A stretch of 64,000 nucleotides of DNA from Isoptericola halotolerans. Its GTDB lineage: Bacteria > Actinomycetota > Actinomycetes > Actinomycetales > Cellulomonadaceae. The translations under genes and the position numbers were made by a program. Below the pieces are notes generated by a model. It saw only the letters and a list, made by a program, of their open reading frames with translations. It was not told where the DNA came from and did not search any database. Below, piece after piece: positions 34,698 to 44,346 of the stretch; the stretch's first letter is position 1, and each line of letters opens with the position of its first letter. The stretch is from the NCBI RefSeq assembly GCF_013149785.1, contig NZ_JABEZU010000002.1, positions 744,001-808,000 on the forward strand, in the 5' to 3' direction.

Positions 34698-34723
34698 CGT
34701 CTGGCGGGCACCGTGGCGGGCAC
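34698..34723 (+). repeat. Right arm-type repeat of the element
   Basis: Matches 26641-26666 in 25 of 26 bases and in the same orientation; contains two copies of TGGCGGGCAC spaced 12 bases apart. Lies between the integrase stop and attR. Confidence 0.6.
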
Positions 34724-34778
34724 GAGGACGGGCCCGCAGTCAGAAATGAAGAGTGTGTGCGGCGATGTCAGCAACGAA

Positions 34779-34863
34779 AAGGGCGGCCTCGCATCAACGA
34801 GGCCGCCCTCTTTCGTGACGGTGCGCCTGAAGGGACTCGAACCCCCGACCTTCTGCTCCGGAG
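34779..34863 (-). repeat. attR: 85-bp direct repeat, part of the intact tRNA-Arg
   Basis: Perfect copy of 26467-26551. On this side the repeat continues into the native 5' half of the tRNA, so the element's copy restores a whole gene together with the terminator hairpin (34781-34791 with 34798-34808). Confidence 0.92.
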
Positions 34864-34894
34864 GCAGACGCTCTATCCACTGAGCTACAGGCGC
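34822..34894 (-). tRNA. tRNA-Arg, anticodon CCG
   Basis: 73 bases without encoded CCA. Acceptor GCGCCTG (34894-34888) pairs with CAGGCGC (34829-34823), discriminator A at 34822; D arm GCTCAGTGGATAGAGC; anticodon loop CTCCGGA reads CCG; T arm holds TTCGAGT. It is the target of the mobile element: the 3' part lies within attR, the 5' part is chromosomal. It diverges from argS, whose product charges it. A terminator hairpin follows. Confidence 0.95.
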
Positions 34895-34941
34895 GGGCGC
34901 CGACATCGACCGCAGAGCGATCGTTCGGCACGGTCACCGAG

Positions 34942-34970
34942 ACTATCACCGCGGGGCCTCAGGTCGGAAA
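34942..34970 (-). promoter_or_regulatory. Candidate promoter of the tRNA-Arg gene
   Basis: On the minus strand TTTCCG (34970-34965) and GATAGT (34947-34942) are 17 bases apart, 47 bases upstream of the mature tRNA 5' end. Consistent with a housekeeping sigma promoter that drives this stable RNA. Confidence 0.4.
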
Positions 34971-34999
34971 CAGGAGGCGGAGGGCCGTCGTCGGGCCGA

Positions 35000-35005
35000 T
35001 AGGAT
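35000..35005 (+). promoter_or_regulatory. -10 element giving a leaderless argS transcript
   Basis: TAGGAT ends six bases before the argS GTG, so transcription should begin at or within a base of the start codon. No ribosome-binding site is present. Leaderless messages are frequent in actinobacteria. Confidence 0.5.
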
Positions 35006-35011
35006 CGTCCG

Positions 35012-36679
35012 GTGACACCCGACGAGCTCTCCCGAGCACTCAGCGCTGCCCTCACCTCGGCCGTGGCCGACGGCTCCCTCGACCTGCCTGCCGACGCCGT
35101 GCCGGCGTCCGTGCACGTCGAGCGACCCCGGCAGCGCGAGCACGGCGACTGGGCGACGAACGTGGCGCTGCAGCTCGCCAAGAAGGCGGGTGTCGCACCG
35201 CGGGCGCTCGCCGAGGAGCTGGCGTCCCGGCTGGGCGCGACGCCGGGTGTCAAGGCGGTGGACGTCGCCGGGCCGGGCTTCCTGAACATCACGCTCGACG
35301 CCGCCGCCGCCGGCGAGCTCGCCCGCACGATCGTCGAGACCGGCGCCGTGTACGGCCGCACGGACGCGCTCGCCGACCAGACGATCAACCTCGAGTACAT
35401 CTCGGCGAACCCGACCGGCCCGCTGCACATCGGTCACACCCGGTGGGCGGCGCTCGGTGACGCGATGGTCCGTATCCTTCGTGCCGCCGGCGCCGACGTG
35501 ACGGCCGAGTACTACGTCAACGACGCCGGTGCGCAGATGGACCGCTTCGGCGGTTCGGTGCTCGCGCGGATCCGCGGCACCGAGGTGCCGGAGGGCGGCT
35601 ATCGGGGCGAGTACGTCGCCGAGCTGGGGGCGAAGGTCCTGGCGGAGCACCCCGAGATCGTCGACCTGCCCGACGACGACGCGCTCGCGCTGGCCCGGGA
35701 GTCCGGCTACCGGGTCCAGCTCGCGGAGATCCGCGAGGTGCTGGAGTCCTTCGGCGTGCACTTCGACGTGTGGTTCTCCGAGCGTTCGCTGCACGAGTCG
35801 GGCGCGGTGGAGCAGGCGGTCGAGCGGTTGCGCGAACAGGGCCACGTCGACGACCGCGAGGGTGCGGTCTGGCTGCGCACGACCGACTTCTCCGACGACA
35901 AGGACCGGGTGCTCATCCGGGCCAACGGCGAACCGACCTACTTCGCGGCCGACGCGGCGTACTACCTGTCCAAGAAGGACCGGGGATTCCCGGGGAAGAT
36001 CTACCTGCTCGGGGCCGACCACCACGGGTACATCAACCGCCTCAAGGCGATCTCCGCCGCGGCGGGGGACGACCCGGAGCGGAACATCGAGATCCTCATC
36101 GGGCAGCTCGTCTCCGTCGAGGGCGCCAAGCTCTCCAAGCGGGCGGGCAACATCGTCGAGCTGCGCGACCTCGTCGAGTGGATCGGTGCCGACGCGGTGC
36201 GCTACTCGCTGGCGCGCTACCCGGCGGACACCCCGTTGGAGCTTGCCGGCGAGGAGATGCTCAAGCAGTCCAACGACAACCCGGTCTTCTACGTGCAGTA
36301 CGCGCACTCGCGCACCTGCGCGGTGGACCGCAACGCCGCGGAGCGCCAGGTCCGTCGTCACCACGACGACGGCGCGGACGCGTTCGACCCGGCGCTGCTG
36401 GACCATCCGACCGAGGCCGCGCTGATCGGCCGCCTCACGGAGTTCCCACGGATCGTCGCGCAGGCCGCGGAGCTGCGCGAGCCGCACCGCGTCGCCCGCT
36501 ACCTGGAGGCGCTCGCCGCCGACTACCACAAGTGGTACGGCGAGTGCCGCGTCCTGCCGTACCCCGACGAGCCCGTCGAGGCGGTCCACCGCACCCGTCT
36601 GTGGCTCAACGACGCGGTGCGCCAGGTGCTCGCCAACGGCCTGGACCTGCTCGGCGTGTCCGCCCCGGAGCGGATGTGA
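35012..36679 (+). CDS. argS: Arginine--tRNA ligase
   Basis: 555-residue class I aminoacyl-tRNA synthetase. N-terminal Add-1 domain (about 1-100), HIGH signature NPTGPLHIGHTRW, the adapted KMSKS loop GAKLSKRAGN, and the C-terminal DALR anticodon-binding domain (about 440-555). Starts at GTG directly downstream of a -10 element. Divergent from a tRNA-Arg gene. Heads the run argS-lysA-hom-thrC-thrB; lysA overlaps it by four bases. Confidence 0.97.
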   Translation: MTPDELSRALSAALTSAVADGSLDLPADAVPASVHVERPRQREHGDWATNVALQLAKKAGVAPRALAEELASRLGATPGVKAVDVAGPGFLNITLDAAAAGELARTIVETGAVYGRTDALADQTINLEYISANPTGPLHIGHTRWAALGDAMVRILRAAGADVTAEYYVNDAGAQMDRFGGSVLARIRGTEVPEGGYRGEYVAELGAKVLAEHPEIVDLPDDDALALARESGYRVQLAEIREVLESFGVHFDVWFSERSLHESGAVEQAVERLREQGHVDDREGAVWLRTTDFSDDKDRVLIRANGEPTYFAADAAYYLSKKDRGFPGKIYLLGADHHGYINRLKAISAAAGDDPERNIEILIGQLVSVEGAKLSKRAGNIVELRDLVEWIGADAVRYSLARYPADTPLELAGEEMLKQSNDNPVFYVQYAHSRTCAVDRNAAERQVRRHHDDGADAFDPALLDHPTEAALIGRLTEFPRIVAQAAELREPHRVARYLEALAADYHKWYGECRVLPYPDEPVEAVHRTRLWLNDAVRQVLANGLDLLGVSAPERM

Positions 36680-38106
36680 GCGGCCTGGAACAGGCACCGA
36701 CGTCGGCGCTGCCGACCGGCGGGCAGGGTGCGGCGGGCACGCCCTGGCCGTCGGGCGCCCGGCGTCGGACCGACGGCGAGCTCGAGGTCGCGGGCGTCTC
36801 GGTGAGCGGGCTGGCTGCCGAGCACGGCACCCCCGCCTACGTGCTCGACGAGGCGGACTTCCGGGCGCGTGCCCGTGCCTATCGCACCGCGTTCGAGGCC
36901 GCCTTCGCCGAGGTGGGCGCCGGCGTCGACGTCTACTACGCCGGCAAGGCCCTGCTGACCGTGGCGGTCGCGCGGTGGGCCACCCAGGAGGGTCTGCGGG
37001 TCGACACCGCCTCGGGCGGCGAGCTCGCGGTGGCCCTGCGTGCCGGCGTGCCGGGCACGTCGATCGGGCTGCACGGCAACAACAAGTCCGACGCCGAGGT
37101 CCTCGCCGCGCTCGACGCCGGGGTGGGCCGCCTCATCGTCGACTCGCTCGTGGAGATCGAGCGGGTGGCGGACCTCGCGGCGTCCCGCGGCGTGACCGCA
37201 CCGGTGATGGTGCGCGTCACCACGGGCGTCCACGCGGGCGGGCACGAGTACATCTCGACGGCGCACGAGGACCAGAAGTTCGGTCTCGCGGTCGCCCCGG
37301 GGCCCGACGGCGGCACGTCCCCGGCGCTCGCGGCCCTGGAGGCCGTGGTGGCCCGCCCGGAGCTGGAGCTGCTGGGGATCCACTCGCACATCGGGTCCCA
37401 GATCCTCGACGCGTCGGGGTTCGAGGCGGCGGCGCGGGTCGTGCTGCAGCTCCGGGCGGACCTGGCTGCGCGGACGGGCGTGCTCGTCGGCGAGGTCGAC
37501 CTGGGCGGCGGGTACGGCATCGCCTACCTGCCGGGGGAGGTGCCGTTGGATCCTGCGCGGATCGCGAAGGACGTGGCGGGCACCGTCGCGGAGGTCTCGG
37601 ACGAGCTCGGTACGCCGCTGCCGCGGTTCTCGATCGAGCCCGGGCGGGCGATCGTCGGGCCCGCGGGTCTGACGCTGTACACCGTGGGGACGGTCAAGCC
37701 GGTCACCGTCTCGGAGTCGGACGCCGACGACGGCGGGACCACGTTCACCCGTCTGTACGTCTCGGTCGACGGCGGCATGAGCGACAACATCCGTCCCGCG
37801 CTGTACGGCGCCGACTACCACGCGGAGATCGTGGGGAGGGAGTCCGACGCCGGGCCGGTGCTCGCCCGCGTCGTCGGCAAGCACTGCGAGAGCGGCGACA
37901 TCGTCGTCCACCAGGTCATGCTCCCCGGCGACGTGCGTGCCGGGGACCTGCTGGCGGTCGCCGCGACGGGCGCCTACGGGCGGTCGATGGCCTCGAACTA
38001 CAACGCGCTGACCCGCCCGCCGGTGCTCGCCGTCGCCGACGGCGCCGCACGGGTCCTCGTACGGCGCGAGACCGTCGAGGACCTGCTCGCGCTCGACCAG
38101 GGCTGA
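36676..38106 (+). CDS. lysA: Diaminopimelate decarboxylase
   Basis: 476-residue PLP enzyme making L-lysine from meso-diaminopimelate. PLP Lys91 in VYYAGKALLT, the fold-III alanine-racemase barrel, the phosphate-binding GGGYGIAY, and the dimer active-site Cys in CESGD. GTG start overlaps the argS stop (GTGA). A 50-residue low-complexity N-terminal extension precedes the barrel. Confidence 0.95.
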   Translation: MSGLEQAPTSALPTGGQGAAGTPWPSGARRRTDGELEVAGVSVSGLAAEHGTPAYVLDEADFRARARAYRTAFEAAFAEVGAGVDVYYAGKALLTVAVARWATQEGLRVDTASGGELAVALRAGVPGTSIGLHGNNKSDAEVLAALDAGVGRLIVDSLVEIERVADLAASRGVTAPVMVRVTTGVHAGGHEYISTAHEDQKFGLAVAPGPDGGTSPALAALEAVVARPELELLGIHSHIGSQILDASGFEAAARVVLQLRADLAARTGVLVGEVDLGGGYGIAYLPGEVPLDPARIAKDVAGTVAEVSDELGTPLPRFSIEPGRAIVGPAGLTLYTVGTVKPVTVSESDADDGGTTFTRLYVSVDGGMSDNIRPALYGADYHAEIVGRESDAGPVLARVVGKHCESGDIVVHQVMLPGDVRAGDLLAVAATGAYGRSMASNYNALTRPPVLAVADGAARVLVRRETVEDLLALDQG

Positions 38107-38197
38107 TCCGTCCTCACCATCCGGGACGGTGGCCCGCGGCAGGTCGGCCGCGGCTATCCTGAGCCACGTCCTCCCCGACCTCGACCAAGGTGGTTTC

Positions 38198-39595
38198 GTG
38201 CCTGCTGCAGCTGACCCGCCCACCGTGCCTGCACCGTCGGGCACCCCACGCGCCGAGGATCGTCCCCTGCGCGTCGCCCTGCTGGGCTGCGGCGTGGTGG
38301 GGACCGAGGTGGCGCGGGGCCTGCTGGAGAACTCCGCCGAGCTGTCCGCCCGCGCCGGGGCACCGCTGGAGCTCGTCGGCATCGCGGTCCGTGACGCGTC
38401 CCGGGAGCGCGAGGGCATCCCGTCCGGGCTGCTCACCGAGGACGCCGAGGCCCTGGTGGCCGAGGCCGACGTCGTCGTCGAGCTGATGGGCGGTATCGAG
38501 CCGGCCCGCACGCTCATCCTGCGGGCCCTCGAGCGCGGCGCGAGCGTCGTCACCGCGAACAAGCAGCTGCTCGCCGAGCAGGGCCCCGTCCTGTTCGAGG
38601 CCGCGGACGCGGCCCGGGCCGACCTCTCCTTCGAGGCGGCCGTCGCCGGGGCCATCCCGATCGTGCGGCCCGTGCGCGAGTCCCTGGCCGGTGACCAGGT
38701 CCAGCGGGTGCTGGGCATCGTCAACGGCACCACGAACTACGTCCTGGACGAGATGACCAGCCAGGGCCTCGATCTCGAGGACGTCGTCAAGCGCGCCCAG
38801 GAGCTGGGTTACGCCGAGGCCGACCCGACCGCCGACGTCGACGGGTACGACGCCGCGGCCAAGGCCGCGATCCTGGCCTCGCTGGCGTTCCACACGCGGG
38901 TGTCGATCCACCAGGTCGCCCGGGAGGGGATCCGGGCGATCACGCGCGACGACGTCGACTGGGCGCGGCGCACCGGTTACGTGCTCAAGCTGCTCGCGAT
39001 CGCCGAGCGGACCTCGGAGGGCGTCGCGGCGCGGGTGCACCCCGCACTCGTGCCGACCGACCACCCGCTGGCGGCGGTGCGGGGGGCCTTCAACGCGGTG
39101 TTCGTCGAGGCCGAGTCCGCCGGTCCGCTGATGTTCTACGGCCAGGGTGCCGGTGGCCGGCCGACGTCGTCGGCGGTGCTCGGCGACCTGGTGTCCGCCG
39201 CGCGCGACCGGCTCGTCGGCGGCAAGGGACCGCGCGAGTCGGCCTATGCTTCCCTGCCGGTGCTGTCGGCGGACGCCGCCGTGACGCGGTACCAGATCCG
39301 CCTCGAGGTCGCGGACCGCACCGGCGTGCTGGCCCAGGTGGCCGGCGTGCTCGCCGACCACGGCGTCTCCATCGACACCGTGCGCCAGAGCGAGGCGCTG
39401 ACGGCGTCGTTCGAGGCGGAACCGGCGTCCGAGCCCTCGGCCGAGGTCGAGCCGGAGGAGACCGAGCCCGTCGCGCGCCTGGTCATCACCACCCACGCGG
39501 CGCGCGAGGCGTCGCTGGCCGCCACCGTCGCGGCCCTGGACGGGCTCGATCCCGTCCGCCAGATCACGTCCGTCCTGCGAGTCGAGGGAGTCTGA
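38198..39595 (+). CDS. hom: Homoserine dehydrogenase
   Basis: 465 residues from GTG at 38198, which has AAGG seven bases upstream; an earlier in-frame GTG at 38129 is less likely. NAD(P) fold [34 protein letters not shown], the catalytic stretch [14 protein letters not shown] and [14 protein letters not shown], and a C-terminal ACT domain (about 375-465) that gives threonine feedback control. Reduces aspartate semialdehyde to homoserine. The ACT domain is interrupted by a Glu/Ala-rich insert near 410-425. Confidence 0.94.
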   Translation: MPAAADPPTVPAPSGTPRAEDRPLRVALLGCGVVGTEVARGLLENSAELSARAGAPLELVGIAVRDASREREGIPSGLLTEDAEALVAEADVVVELMGGIEPARTLILRALERGASVVTANKQLLAEQGPVLFEAADAARADLSFEAAVAGAIPIVRPVRESLAGDQVQRVLGIVNGTTNYVLDEMTSQGLDLEDVVKRAQELGYAEADPTADVDGYDAAAKAAILASLAFHTRVSIHQVAREGIRAITRDDVDWARRTGYVLKLLAIAERTSEGVAARVHPALVPTDHPLAAVRGAFNAVFVEAESAGPLMFYGQGAGGRPTSSAVLGDLVSAARDRLVGGKGPRESAYASLPVLSADAAVTRYQIRLEVADRTGVLAQVAGVLADHGVSIDTVRQSEALTASFEAEPASEPSAEVEPEETEPVARLVITTHAAREASLAATVAALDGLDPVRQITSVLRVEGV

Positions 39596-39596
39596 G

Positions 39597-40703
39597 ATGC
39601 CGGCACACCAGTGGCGGGGTGTCATCACCGAGTACGCCGACCGCCTGCCGGCCCACGTCACCGAGAGGATCGTGACCCTGGGGGAGGGCGGTACCCCGCT
39701 CGTCCCCGCGCCCGCGCTCTCTGAGCGCACGGGTGCCGAGGTGTACGTCAAGGTCGAGGGCATGAACCCGACGGGTTCGTTCAAGGACCGGGGCATGACG
39801 ACGGCGATGTCCGCGGCGGCCGGCCGCGGGGCGAAGGTCGTCGTGTGCGCGTCCACGGGCAACACCTCCGCCTCGGCGGCGGCCTACGCGACCCGGGCGG
39901 GGATGACCTGCGCGGTGCTGGTGCCGGACGGCAAGATCGCGATGGGCAAGCTGAGCCAGGCGATCGCCCACGGCGCGAGGCTGCTCCAGGTCGACGGGAA
40001 CTTCGACGACTGCCTCGTGGTCGCGCGCAAGCTCGCCGAGGCCTACCCGGTCGAGCTCGTGAACTCGGTGAACCCGGACCGCATCGAGGGCCAGAAGACG
40101 GGTGCGTTCGAGGTCGTCGACGCCCTCGGGGACGCCCCGGACATCCATGCGCTGCCGGTGGGCAACGCCGGGAACATCACGGCCTACTGGAAGGGCTACC
40201 GCGAGTACGCGGGCGTGCCCACCAGCGACGAGGGCCCGGGCGCGGCGCCGCAGGCCGTCGCCACCCGCACCCCGGCGATGTGGGGCTTCCAGGCGGCGGG
40301 CGCGGCCCCGATCGTCAAGGGGCACCCCGTGGACCCGGAGACGATCGCCACGGCGATCCGGATCGGCAACCCGGCCTCCTGGGCGCAGGCCGAGGCGGCG
40401 CGCGACGACTCCGGCGGCGTCATCGAGGCGGTCTCCGACGACCAGATCCTCGCGGCGCACCGGGTGCTCTCGGCCGACGTCGGTGTCTTCGTCGAGCCGG
40501 CGTCCGCGGCCGGCGTCGCGGGCGTGCTCGCCCGTGCGGAGCGCGGCCTGGTGCCGGCGGGCGCACGGATCGTGATCACGGTGACGGGCCACGGCCTCAA
40601 GGACCCGCAGTGGGCGCTGCGCACGCTCGACGGCGGCGAGGTGACCCCGACCCGCGTCACGGCCGACGTCGTGTCGGTGGCCGACGCGCTCGGGCTGGAG
40701 TGA
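39597..40703 (+). CDS. thrC: Threonine synthase
   Basis: 368-residue fold-II PLP enzyme. PLP Lys63 in [10 protein letters not shown], the phosphate-binding loop [10 protein letters not shown], and Ser/Asn contacts in [14 protein letters not shown]. Converts O-phosphohomoserine to threonine. Starts one base after the hom stop and is followed by thrB after one base, forming one threonine operon. Confidence 0.95.
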   Translation: MPAHQWRGVITEYADRLPAHVTERIVTLGEGGTPLVPAPALSERTGAEVYVKVEGMNPTGSFKDRGMTTAMSAAAGRGAKVVVCASTGNTSASAAAYATRAGMTCAVLVPDGKIAMGKLSQAIAHGARLLQVDGNFDDCLVVARKLAEAYPVELVNSVNPDRIEGQKTGAFEVVDALGDAPDIHALPVGNAGNITAYWKGYREYAGVPTSDEGPGAAPQAVATRTPAMWGFQAAGAAPIVKGHPVDPETIATAIRIGNPASWAQAEAARDDSGGVIEAVSDDQILAAHRVLSADVGVFVEPASAAGVAGVLARAERGLVPAGARIVITVTGHGLKDPQWALRTLDGGEVTPTRVTADVVSVADALGLE

Positions 40704-40704
40704 G

Positions 40705-41649
40705 ATGAGGCTCGGCGCCGACCACGTGCTGGTCCGGGTCCCCGCCACCAGCGCGAACCTCGGCCCCGGCTTCGACGCGATGGGGCTCGCCCTGGGGTTG
40801 CACGACGAGATCGAGGTCCAGCTCGTCGCGAGCGACGACGTGCGGGTCGAGGTCGTGGGAGAAGGCGCCGGGGAGGTTCCCGACGGCGCCGAGCACCTCG
40901 TGGTGCGGGCACTTCAGCACACGCTCGAGGCAGCGGGCGCACCACTGACGGGCGTGCACCTGCGCTGCACGAACCGCATCCCCCACGGCCGTGGTCTGGG
41001 GTCGTCCGCCGCGGCCGTGGTGTCCGGGATCGTCGCCGCCCGCGGGCTGCTGGCCGACCCGCACGCCCTGGACGCGCGGGCCATGCTCAGCATCGCCACC
41101 GCGTTCGAGGGGCACCCGGACAACGCCGCCCCCGCGCTGCAGGGTGGTGCGACGCTCGCATGGTCCGGCGCCGACGGGCCGCGGGCGGTGAGTCTCGAGG
41201 TCGACCCTCGGATCCGTGCGACGGTGCTGGTCCCCGAGGCGCGGCTCGCCACGAGCCGCGCGCGCGGTGTGCTGCCGCAGCAGGTCCCGCACGCCGATGC
41301 GGCCTTCACGGCGGGTCGGGCGGCTCTCCTCGTCGAGGCGCTCGCACGACGGCCTGAGCTGTTGCTGGACGCGACGGAGGACAGGCTCCACCAGGACTAC
41401 CGCGCCGAGGTGATGGCGTCGACGACCGAGCTCGTGCGGGCCCTGCGGGCCGAGGGTCTGGCGGCCACCGTCTCCGGTGCGGGCCCGACGGTGCTGGTCC
41501 TGGCCACCGCCGAGCAGGAGCCGGCGCTCGACGCGTTGCTGGGTGAGCTGCTCGGCGGCGGGCGTGACGGCGCCACGGACGGTGGCTGGAAGGTCGGTCG
41601 CCCGGCGATCGATGCGACCGGAGCGACATGTCGCAGCGTCGGCCCGTAG
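40705..41649 (+). CDS. thrB: Homoserine kinase
   Basis: 314-residue GHMP kinase. N-terminal VPATSANLGPGFDAMGLALG, the ATP loop PHGRGLGSSAAAVVSG and the C-terminal motif TVSGAGPTVLVLA. Phosphorylates homoserine for ThrC. Last gene of the hom-thrC-thrB unit; the next gene, rho, has its own long leader. Confidence 0.95.
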   Translation: MRLGADHVLVRVPATSANLGPGFDAMGLALGLHDEIEVQLVASDDVRVEVVGEGAGEVPDGAEHLVVRALQHTLEAAGAPLTGVHLRCTNRIPHGRGLGSSAAAVVSGIVAARGLLADPHALDARAMLSIATAFEGHPDNAAPALQGGATLAWSGADGPRAVSLEVDPRIRATVLVPEARLATSRARGVLPQQVPHADAAFTAGRAALLVEALARRPELLLDATEDRLHQDYRAEVMASTTELVRALRAEGLAATVSGAGPTVLVLATAEQEPALDALLGELLGGGRDGATDGGWKVGRPAIDATGATCRSVGP

Positions 41650-41945
41650 CGGACCCTGAAAGTGATAGCATGAGGCAAGCCTTCGGGATCGACCACGACG
41701 GCACCCACCCCACACTGCTCCGCGCGAGTTCGCGCGTCGTGGCAGTCCGAGGAGTGTCAGGCCGCGGCGGCAGCGTCAACGTCACCGATATCCCGTGCAG
41801 AAGGCCGACAGCAACCTCGTCAGCCGACGTCGTCGTACCACTGACGTGAGGTTCCGCGTCCAGGCGCCCCCTGTGCCCGGACGCCCACCACCCCGGCCCG
41901 AGCGGTTCACCCCGCCGGACCGCATACGAGGGGGAAGGGTCCTTC
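41650..41945 (+). promoter_or_regulatory. rho promoter and long 5' leader
   Basis: 296 bases without a well-supported gene. TAGCAT at 41666-41671 (in TGATAGCAT) is a good -10 candidate, giving a leader of about 270 nt. Rho genes often carry long leaders used for autoregulation by Rho-dependent termination. The leader contains a long C-rich, unstructured 3' part around 41867-41925, compatible with a rut-like site. Confidence 0.4.
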
Positions 41946-43901
41946 GTGACGAACTCCAACGACAACCTGAGCTCGATGAAGCTTGCCGAGCTCCAGGCGC
42001 TCGCGTCCCAGATGGGCGTCAAGGGCACGAGCCGCATGCGCAAGGGCGACCTTGCCGAGACCATCCGGGCTCGACGCAGCGGTGGCGCCGGAGCTCCGGC
42101 GGCCGAGTCCCAGCGCTCGTCCCAGCGACAGCCCGCCACCGAGCGCCCCGCCACCGAGCGTCCCGCTGCTGCGACCGTCGAGCAGGCGCCGTCCGCCGCT
42201 CCGGTCGCCGCGGCGACCGCCGGCGCGACGGCGGTCCGGACCGACGCCCCGACCGAGTCCGGCCAGCGACGTCGTCGCGCCACCCGGCCGACCGGGTCCA
42301 CCGGAGAGGCGGGGGGCCGGTCGGGCGAGCAGACCGGCGAGAGCAGCGTCGACCGGGAGGCGCGGCTCGCCGAGCTCGCCGACGCCGTGGCTGCCCCTCG
42401 CGAGCGCGGTCAGCGTCAGCGCGGCGAGCGTCAGTCCGGCCAGAACGCCCACCAGGGTGGGCAGCAGCCGGCACAGGGCTCCGAGCAGTCGGGCCAGGCC
42501 GGCCAGTCGGCGCAGTCCGGGTCCGAGGACCGCGGTGCCGGCGGCCAGAACGACCGGCAGCGCGCCGACCAGCAGGACCGCAACGGGTCCCGTCGCCGTC
42601 GCGGGCGTGACCGTGGCCGCGACCGCAAGCGCGGCCGCACCGGTGGACGCGGACCCGGCGCTCCCGACCTGGGCCCGGAAGAGGTCGTCGACGTCCGCGA
42701 GGACGACGTCCTGCTGCCCGTGGCGGGCATCCTCGACATCCTCGACAGCTACGCCTTCGTGCGCACGAGCGGCTACCTGCCCGGCCCGAAGGACGTGTAC
42801 GTCTCGCTCAACCAGGTCCGCAAGGCGGGCCTGCGCCGCGGTGACGCCGTCGTCGGTGCGATCCGTCAGCCCCGCGACGGCGAGGAGCCGCCCGCCGGTG
42901 GCAGCCAGACGGGCAAGAACGTGCGCAGCAAGTTCGCGGCGCTCGTGCGCCTGGACACCGTCAACGGCATGACGCCGGACGAGGCGCGCCAGCGCCCGGA
43001 GTTCACCAAGCTGACGCCCCTGTACCCGCAGGACCGGCTCCGGCTCGAGAACCCCGAGGCGACCCGGCTCACCCCCCGCGTGATCGACATCGTCGCCCCG
43101 ATCGGCAAGGGTCAGCGAGGCCTCATCGTCTCGCCCCCCAAGGCCGGCAAGACGATCATCATGCAGCAGATCGCGAACGCGATCACGGCCAACAACCCTG
43201 AGGTCCACCTCATGGTCGTGCTCGTCGACGAGCGCCCCGAAGAGGTCACCGACATGGAGCGCACGGTCAAGGGCGAGGTCATCGCCTCGACCTTCGACCG
43301 CCCCGCCTCGGACCACACGATCGTCGCGGAGCTCGCGATCGAGCGCGCGAAGCGCCTCGTGGAGCTCGGCCAGGACGTCGTCGTGCTCCTCGACTCCATC
43401 ACGCGTCTCTCGCGGGCCTACAACCTGGCCGCGCCGGCGTCGGGCCGCATCCTGTCCGGTGGTGTCGACGCCGCGGCGCTCTACCCGCCGAAGAAGTTCT
43501 TCGGCGCTGCCCGCAACATCGAGGAGGGCGGTTCGCTGACGATCCTCGGTTCTGCGCTCGTCGAGACGGGCTCGAAGATGGACGAGGTGATCTTCGAGGA
43601 GTTCAAGGGCACCGGCAACATGGAGCTGCGCCTGTCCCGCAACCTCGCCGACAAGCGCATCTTCCCGGCCGTCGACGTCAACGGTTCCGGCACGCGGCGC
43701 GAGGAGATCCTGCTGTCGAAGGACGAGCTCGGGATCGTCTACAAGCTGCGTCGTGTCATGGGGGCGCTGGACCAGCAGCAGGCGATCGAGCTCCTGCTGG
43801 GTCAGCTCAAGAAGTCCAAGACCAACGTCGAGTTCCTCCTGCACGTGCAGAAGACGACGCCGGCAGGGCTCTCGGACGGGGACCCGGGCGAGACCATCTG
43901 A
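41946..43901 (+). CDS. rho: Transcription termination factor Rho
   Basis: 651 residues from a GTG start. N-terminal [17 protein letters not shown] helical domain, then an Arg/Gly/Gln/Asp-rich insertion (about 60-235) typical of actinobacterial Rho that extends RNA binding, the cold-shock-like RNA-binding domain (about 240-310), and the RecA-type motor with Walker A SPPKAGKT and Walker [16 protein letters not shown]. The hexamer translocates on RNA and releases polymerase. Followed by rpmE. Confidence 0.97.
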   Translation: MTNSNDNLSSMKLAELQALASQMGVKGTSRMRKGDLAETIRARRSGGAGAPAAESQRSSQRQPATERPATERPAAATVEQAPSAAPVAAATAGATAVRTDAPTESGQRRRRATRPTGSTGEAGGRSGEQTGESSVDREARLAELADAVAAPRERGQRQRGERQSGQNAHQGGQQPAQGSEQSGQAGQSAQSGSEDRGAGGQNDRQRADQQDRNGSRRRRGRDRGRDRKRGRTGGRGPGAPDLGPEEVVDVREDDVLLPVAGILDILDSYAFVRTSGYLPGPKDVYVSLNQVRKAGLRRGDAVVGAIRQPRDGEEPPAGGSQTGKNVRSKFAALVRLDTVNGMTPDEARQRPEFTKLTPLYPQDRLRLENPEATRLTPRVIDIVAPIGKGQRGLIVSPPKAGKTIIMQQIANAITANNPEVHLMVVLVDERPEEVTDMERTVKGEVIASTFDRPASDHTIVAELAIERAKRLVELGQDVVVLLDSITRLSRAYNLAAPASGRILSGGVDAAALYPPKKFFGAARNIEEGGSLTILGSALVETGSKMDEVIFEEFKGTGNMELRLSRNLADKRIFPAVDVNGSGTRREEILLSKDELGIVYKLRRVMGALDQQQAIELLLGQLKKSKTNVEFLLHVQKTTPAGLSDGDPGETI

Positions 43902-44019
43902 CGTCACACCGGGAACACGCCCTGGCGCGCACGCGTTCTGGCACAATGGTTCGTCGGTCGACCGGTTCACGGCTCGCGGTCCTGCGAGGCGACCCGGCGG
44001 CATCACACCAAGGAGCATC

Positions 44020-44226
44020 ATGAAGTCGGCTATCCACCCCGAGTACGTCACGACCGAGGTCACCTGCACCTGCGGCAACACGTTCACGACCCGCAGCACC
44101 GAGAAGTCGGGCAAGATCTCGGCCGACGTGTGCAGCGCCTGCCACCCGTTCTACACGGGCAAGCAGAAGATCCTGGACACCGGTGGCCGCGTGGCCCGGT
44201 TCCAGGCGCGCTACGGCAAGAAGTAG
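44020..44226 (+). CDS. rpmE: 50S ribosomal protein bL31 (zinc-binding form)
   Basis: 68 residues with AAGGAG before ATG. The four zinc ligands Cys16, Cys18, Cys38 and Cys41 are present, so this is the C+ form used in zinc-replete cells. Ends in [13 protein letters not shown]. Followed by a strong hairpin terminator. Confidence 0.96.
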   Translation: MKSAIHPEYVTTEVTCTCGNTFTTRSTEKSGKISADVCSACHPFYTGKQKILDTGGRVARFQARYGKK

Positions 44227-44234
44227 CACCCCGC

Positions 44235-44299
44235 ACAGCGCCGGTGGTCCGCCCGACAACCTCTCCAGGGGCAGTCGGACGTCGGACCACCGGCGCTGT
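44235..44299 (+). terminator. Hairpin terminator after rpmE
   Basis: Perfect 17-bp arms at 44235-44251 and 44283-44299 with a 31-base loop that has an inner CCGAC/GTCGG stem. Followed by GTGTCTCCCC. Separates rho-rpmE from prfA. Confidence 0.7.
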
Positions 44300-44346
44300 C
44301 GTGTCTCCCCGCCCACCGGTCCCCACGACGAGAGAGAAGAGCCGAC

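Larger units (their letters stand above)
26467..34863 (+). mobile_element. AICE-like integrative (and probably conjugative) element in tRNA-Arg(CCG)
   Basis: An 8,312-bp unit bounded by perfect 85-bp att repeats. Gene set: rolling-circle (HUH) replication initiator, small unknown genes, a HAD-fold gene, SCO3933-like small protein, membrane protein, FtsK/SpoIIIE translocase, two HTH excisionase-like proteins and a tyrosine integrase next to the intact tRNA. Int-Xis-Rep-Tra on one integrated molecule defines actinomycete integrative and conjugative elements such as pSAM2. Base composition falls slightly relative to the flanks, and codon choice is less GC-extreme. No relaxase for T4SS conjugation is present, as expected for FtsK-type dsDNA transfer. 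Confidence 0.9.

Noticed and set aside
41628-41849. 73-codon frame in the rho leader as a regulatory peptide
   Set aside because: Its start lies before or within the promoter region, there is no ribosome site for an internal start and no recognisable motif.
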